This document shows, piece by piece, positions 7,073-9,379 of a stretch of 9,379 bases of DNA. Under the pieces are notes generated by a model. It had not been told where the DNA came from. It saw only the letters and a program-made list of their open reading frames with translations, and did no database searches. Each line of letters starts with the position of its first letter. Positions within the stretch are counted from its first letter, which is position 1. Position numbers and translations under genes: made by a program. This DNA comes from AP-16 sp036395835. GTDB lineage: Bacteria > Pseudomonadota > Alphaproteobacteria > Rhizobiales > Xanthobacteraceae. The DNA lies in NCBI GenBank assembly GCA_036395835.1, contig DASWCW010000096.1:1-9379 (forward strand), read 5' to 3'.

Positions 7073-7101
7073 GCGACAACGCGCGGAATTTAGGCTAAAG
7101 C
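7073..7101 (+). promoter_or_regulatory. Possible lptF promoter in the divergent GT39/lptF spacer
   Basis: The spacer 6995-7135 separates two divergent genes and must hold their promoters unless transcription reads in from elsewhere. The best plus-strand candidate is GCGACA (7073-7078), 17 bp, then TAAAGC (7096-7101), 34 nt before the lptF ATG. Both boxes are weak matches. I see no convincing minus-strand promoter for the GT39 gene and no clear operator palindrome. Confidence 0.15.
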
Positions 7102-7135
7102 GGCGCCGGGGAATAGTCTACTCGCCCGCGGATCC

Positions 7136-8302
7136 ATGCCGAGCTCGATCGATCGCTACATCTTCCGCACCACGTTCGGTGCATTCCTGCTGATCCTCGT
7201 CAGCCTGACGGGGATCATCTGGATCACCCATGCGTTGCGCGAGATCGACCTGATCACCAACCAGGGCCAGACCATCCTGGTATTCCTCGGCATCACCGGG
7301 CTGCTCATTCCGATCCTGGCGCAGGTCATCGCTCCGATCGCCTTCGTGATCGCGGTCGTCTACGCAATCGACAAGCTCAACGGCGATGCCGAGCTCGTCG
7401 TCATGAACGCCGCCGGCATGTCGCCGTGGCGGCTGTTCCGGCCGTTCCTGGCGGTCGCCGTCACCGTGGCGCTGCTGGTGGGTTTCATTAGCGCCTATCT
7501 CTCGCCCAGCCTGCAGCGGGAATTGCGCGATCGCGCCACCCGGGTCCGCACCGATCTGGTCACCAACATCGTTCAGCCCGGCCGCTTCTTGACGATCGAA
7601 GGCGGCCTGACGTTTCACATTCGCGAGCGCCGACCCAACGGCGACCTGTCCGGCATCCTGATCGACGATCGCAGAGTTCCGGAGATGCGCTCGACCTTTC
7701 TGGCCGAGCAGGGCTCGATCGTGAAGAAGGACGGCGGCACGTTTCTGTTCCTCGAGAACGGCAGCATCCAGCGGCTCGACAAGGGCCGCGTCGAGCCGCG
7801 AATCGTGATGTTCGACCGCTACGCGTTCGACCTTTCGCGCTTCACCAATGACGCTCCGGCGCAGGTGACGAACCGTCCGGCGCGCGAGCGCTATCTGTGG
7901 GAGCTCATCGCTCCCGATCCCAATGATCCCTTGGTGAAGGCCCAGCCCGGGCATTTTCGCGCCGATCTTCACGACCGGCTGCTTGCGCCGATGTACCCGT
8001 TGACGTTCGTCGTGATCGCCTTTGCGGCGATCGGCGGGCCGCGGACGACGCGGCAAAGCCGGGGTTTCGCCGTGGCGCTCGCGATCGGGGGGGTGGCGGT
8101 GCTGCGCATGATCGGTTTTGCCTGCATCGTGCTCTCGATCCAGACACGCACCGCGCTCGTCGTGCTCTATGGCTCGGTGATCCTGGCCTGCGGCTTGGGA
8201 GCGCTCGCGATCCGGCGCGGCGTCACCATCGAGCCGCCCGCCTCGCTGGCCAACTTTCTGTCCTCGATTTCCGAGCGGATGGTGCGCCAGGCGGCAACTT
8301 GA
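7136..8302 (+). CDS. lptF: LptF-type LPS export permease (YjgP/YjgQ family)
   Basis: This 388-residue inner-membrane protein belongs to the LptF/LptG permease family, which with LptB2 extracts LPS from the inner membrane and passes it to LptC and LptA. The N-terminus SIDRYIFRTTFGAF leads into TM1 (about 13-31); TM2 covers roughly 47-79, and DAELVVMNAAGMSPWRLFRP (84-103) is the cytoplasmic coupling-helix motif that contacts the LptB ATPase. TM3 ends near 122, and residues 123-280 form the periplasmic beta-jellyroll. TM4-6 occupy about 283-300, 311-334 and 340-358. Length and order are those of a full, intact LptF. The ATG at 7136 puts TM1 at the normal position; only a weak GCGGA precedes it. 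LptF genes are usually followed by lptG, but here the next gene, 30 bp on, is on the opposite strand, so the partner must be encoded elsewhere. It may be the housekeeping copy or a paralogue. Confidence 0.92.
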   Translation: MPSSIDRYIFRTTFGAFLLILVSLTGIIWITHALREIDLITNQGQTILVFLGITGLLIPILAQVIAPIAFVIAVVYAIDKLNGDAELVVMNAAGMSPWRLFRPFLAVAVTVALLVGFISAYLSPSLQRELRDRATRVRTDLVTNIVQPGRFLTIEGGLTFHIRERRPNGDLSGILIDDRRVPEMRSTFLAEQGSIVKKDGGTFLFLENGSIQRLDKGRVEPRIVMFDRYAFDLSRFTNDAPAQVTNRPARERYLWELIAPDPNDPLVKAQPGHFRADLHDRLLAPMYPLTFVVIAFAAIGGPRTTRQSRGFAVALAIGGVAVLRMIGFACIVLSIQTRTALVVLYGSVILACGLGALAIRRGVTIEPPASLANFLSSISERMVRQAAT

Positions 8303-8332
8303 ACGCTGCGCCGGCTGCGCTCGGATTGGGCT

Positions 8333-9370
8333 CTAGCGGCATCGGGTGCGAGCGCGCGGCCGCGACCCGGCTCGAGTCAGCATTTCCTCGACGGCCCCCA
8401 TCACTGCCTCTGGCGGGATGCGTTCCATGGCCTCGCCGCCGAACTCCCGCGCCCAAACCATTTTGCGCAGCGGCGCGAACGGCGCCCAGCGGCGGGGATC
8501 CGTCGGCCCGAACAGGCTGACGATCGGTCGGCCTGCCGCCCCGAACAGATGACCGGTGCCACTGTCGTTGGCGACCACGACGGCGAGCCGCTTGGCGATC
8601 GCGATCGTGAAGTCGAACGCGCCGCTGCCCGCGGACGAGCGGGTCAAATCCACGCTGGCGACGGCCGGCATGGCGCTGCGGATCTCCTGCGCGCGCTCGA
8701 TCTCGCGCGGACCGAGCAGGAGAACCGGCGCCATGCCCTGCCCGGCAAGCCGGCGCGAGAGCTCGGCGAATTTCGCGATCGGCCAGTTCTTGCGCGCCTC
8801 CCGGCTTCCGAGGCCGAGCCCGACATAGATCGGCCCCTCCGGCAGGACGGCTTGCGCGGCCTGCCGCGCCGCGGGCGTCGACTCGAGCTCGCCGCCGGCG
8901 TCGGCCCCCTCCCCGAGCGCCGCTTGCGCCAGGCTCAACACGCGCTCGCCGATGTGCCGCGGGCGCGCGAACCGGCCAGGCGGCCGTGCGCTGCTCAGGA
9001 GATAGCCGGGCAGGCAGCAGAAAAACTTCTCGTGAGCGAGAATGTGGCGCGCCAGCCAAACGTTCGCGATCCGGCTTCGCGTGTCGAAGACGAGCGAAAA
9101 ACCCGGGAACTCCCGCAGCCGCTGCGCCGCCTCGCGCAGCGGCTTGCCGAGCCTCGCATGCTCTCTCACCACTGCGAGCTCGGGCGGCATGAACTGCCGC
9201 AGCGGCCCGGCCATGTCGGTCTGATGCGTCGAGATCCACCAGATCGGCGTGCTCGGAAAGCCCCGTGCGATGGCGCGGAGCAGCGGCAGCTTCAACAGCA
9301 CGTCGCCGAGGCCCTCGCGTTCGACCAGGACCGCGATCGGGCGTGCTGGCGTGCCGGCTGACGGTGTCAT
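8333..9370 (-). CDS. GT9 glycosyltransferase, LPS heptosyltransferase-like
   Basis: This 345-residue GT-B enzyme is of the ADP-heptose:LPS heptosyltransferase type (WaaC/WaaF/WaaQ), predicted to act on the cytoplasmic face of the inner membrane. The N-terminal EGLGDVLLKLPLLRAI carries D23, equivalent to the catalytic Asp of WaaC. The C-terminal domain shows RKNWPIAKFAELSRRL with K194, then VVANDSGTGHLFGAAGRPIVSLFGPTDPRRW (265-295), where D269 to H274 and the LFGPT turn are the GT9 donor-site signature. Length is normal for the family, and the last 12 residues are Arg-rich. The ATG at 9370 leaves about 10 residues before the first beta strand; its ribosome binding site is outside or barely inside the window. 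It converges on lptF with a 30-bp gap in which I see no clear terminator. Which of the heptosyltransferases it matches, or whether it uses another sugar, cannot be told. Confidence 0.88.
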   Translation of the reverse strand: MTPSAGTPARPIAVLVEREGLGDVLLKLPLLRAIARGFPSTPIWWISTHQTDMAGPLRQFMPPELAVVREHARLGKPLREAAQRLREFPGFSLVFDTRSRIANVWLARHILAHEKFFCCLPGYLLSSARPPGRFARPRHIGERVLSLAQAALGEGADAGGELESTPAARQAAQAVLPEGPIYVGLGLGSREARKNWPIAKFAELSRRLAGQGMAPVLLLGPREIERAQEIRSAMPAVASVDLTRSSAGSGAFDFTIAIAKRLAVVVANDSGTGHLFGAAGRPIVSLFGPTDPRRWAPFAPLRKMVWAREFGGEAMERIPPEAVMGAVEEMLTRAGSRPRARTRCR

Positions 9371-9379
9371 GATCGCGTC

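Noticed and set aside
5426..7093. A 555-codon open frame on the plus strand antisense to the GT39 and dehydratase genes
   Set aside because: It is rich in Arg, Gln, Glu and Asp with no recognisable motif, while the minus strand encodes a clear membrane enzyme. Long open antisense frames are expected at this GC content.
7088..7098. AATTTAGGCT in the lptF spacer, also found inverted near 519-528 (AGCCTAAATT)
   Set aside because: A 10-bp match in two intergenic AT-richer spots, with little similarity beyond it; too short to call a shared operator.
8303..8332. Possible bidirectional terminator between lptF and the GT9 gene
   Set aside because: The 30 bp hold only GC-rich repeats such as GCTGCGC and GGCTGCGCTC, with no stable stem followed by a T-run on either strand.

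Overview
The window is GC-rich DNA packed with genes, many of whose wrong frames are open by chance. It most likely comes from an alphaproteobacterium of the Rhizobiales, close to Bradyrhizobium or Rhodopseudomonas. Three things suggest this: the protein style, a small conserved hypothetical at the left edge of a kind I associate with bradyrhizobia, and a degenerate palindromic element containing the words CCGGGTCAAGCC and GGCCATGACGG. The assignment rests on recognition, not on a search. I see no rRNA, tRNA, CRISPR array, transposase or phage gene.

Layout. (1) Positions 1-342, minus: the N-terminal 114 residues of a conserved hypothetical protein that leaves the window. (2) 343-628: a non-coding stretch with a degenerate palindromic repeat. 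(3) 629-1312, minus: a HAD-superfamily phosphatase. (4) 1452-4208, plus: a compact three-gene run of a WaaG-like GT4 glycosyltransferase, a sugar-1-phosphate nucleotidyltransferase and an extended SDR epimerase/reductase. (5) 5489-6994 then 4191-5471, minus: a GT39/ArnT-like membrane glycosyltransferase followed 17 nt later by a FlaA1/WbpM-type nucleotide-sugar dehydratase, whose end overlaps the SDR gene tail to tail by 18 bp. (6) 7136-8302, plus: an LptF-type permease, diverging from the GT39 gene. (7) 8333-9370, minus: a GT9 heptosyltransferase-like enzyme, converging on lptF.

How the genes fit together. This reads as a lipopolysaccharide core or surface-glycan locus. The nucleotidyltransferase would activate a sugar-1-phosphate. 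The SMK-type dehydratase and the SDR could convert the activated sugar to a deoxy or keto/epimerised form. The WaaG-like and GT9 enzymes would add sugars to the core on the cytoplasmic face. The GT39 enzyme would add a sugar from a polyprenyl-phosphate donor on the periplasmic face, and LptF belongs to the LPS export machine. The HAD enzyme could supply a dephosphorylated sugar intermediate. Family assignments are firm for most genes; the exact substrates and the idea of a single pathway are inference.

The points most worth a second look are the lptF gene with no lptG beside it, the WaaG-like enzyme with Asp replacing the first Glu of its EX7E motif, and the small set of nucleotide-sugar genes whose product is not obvious.
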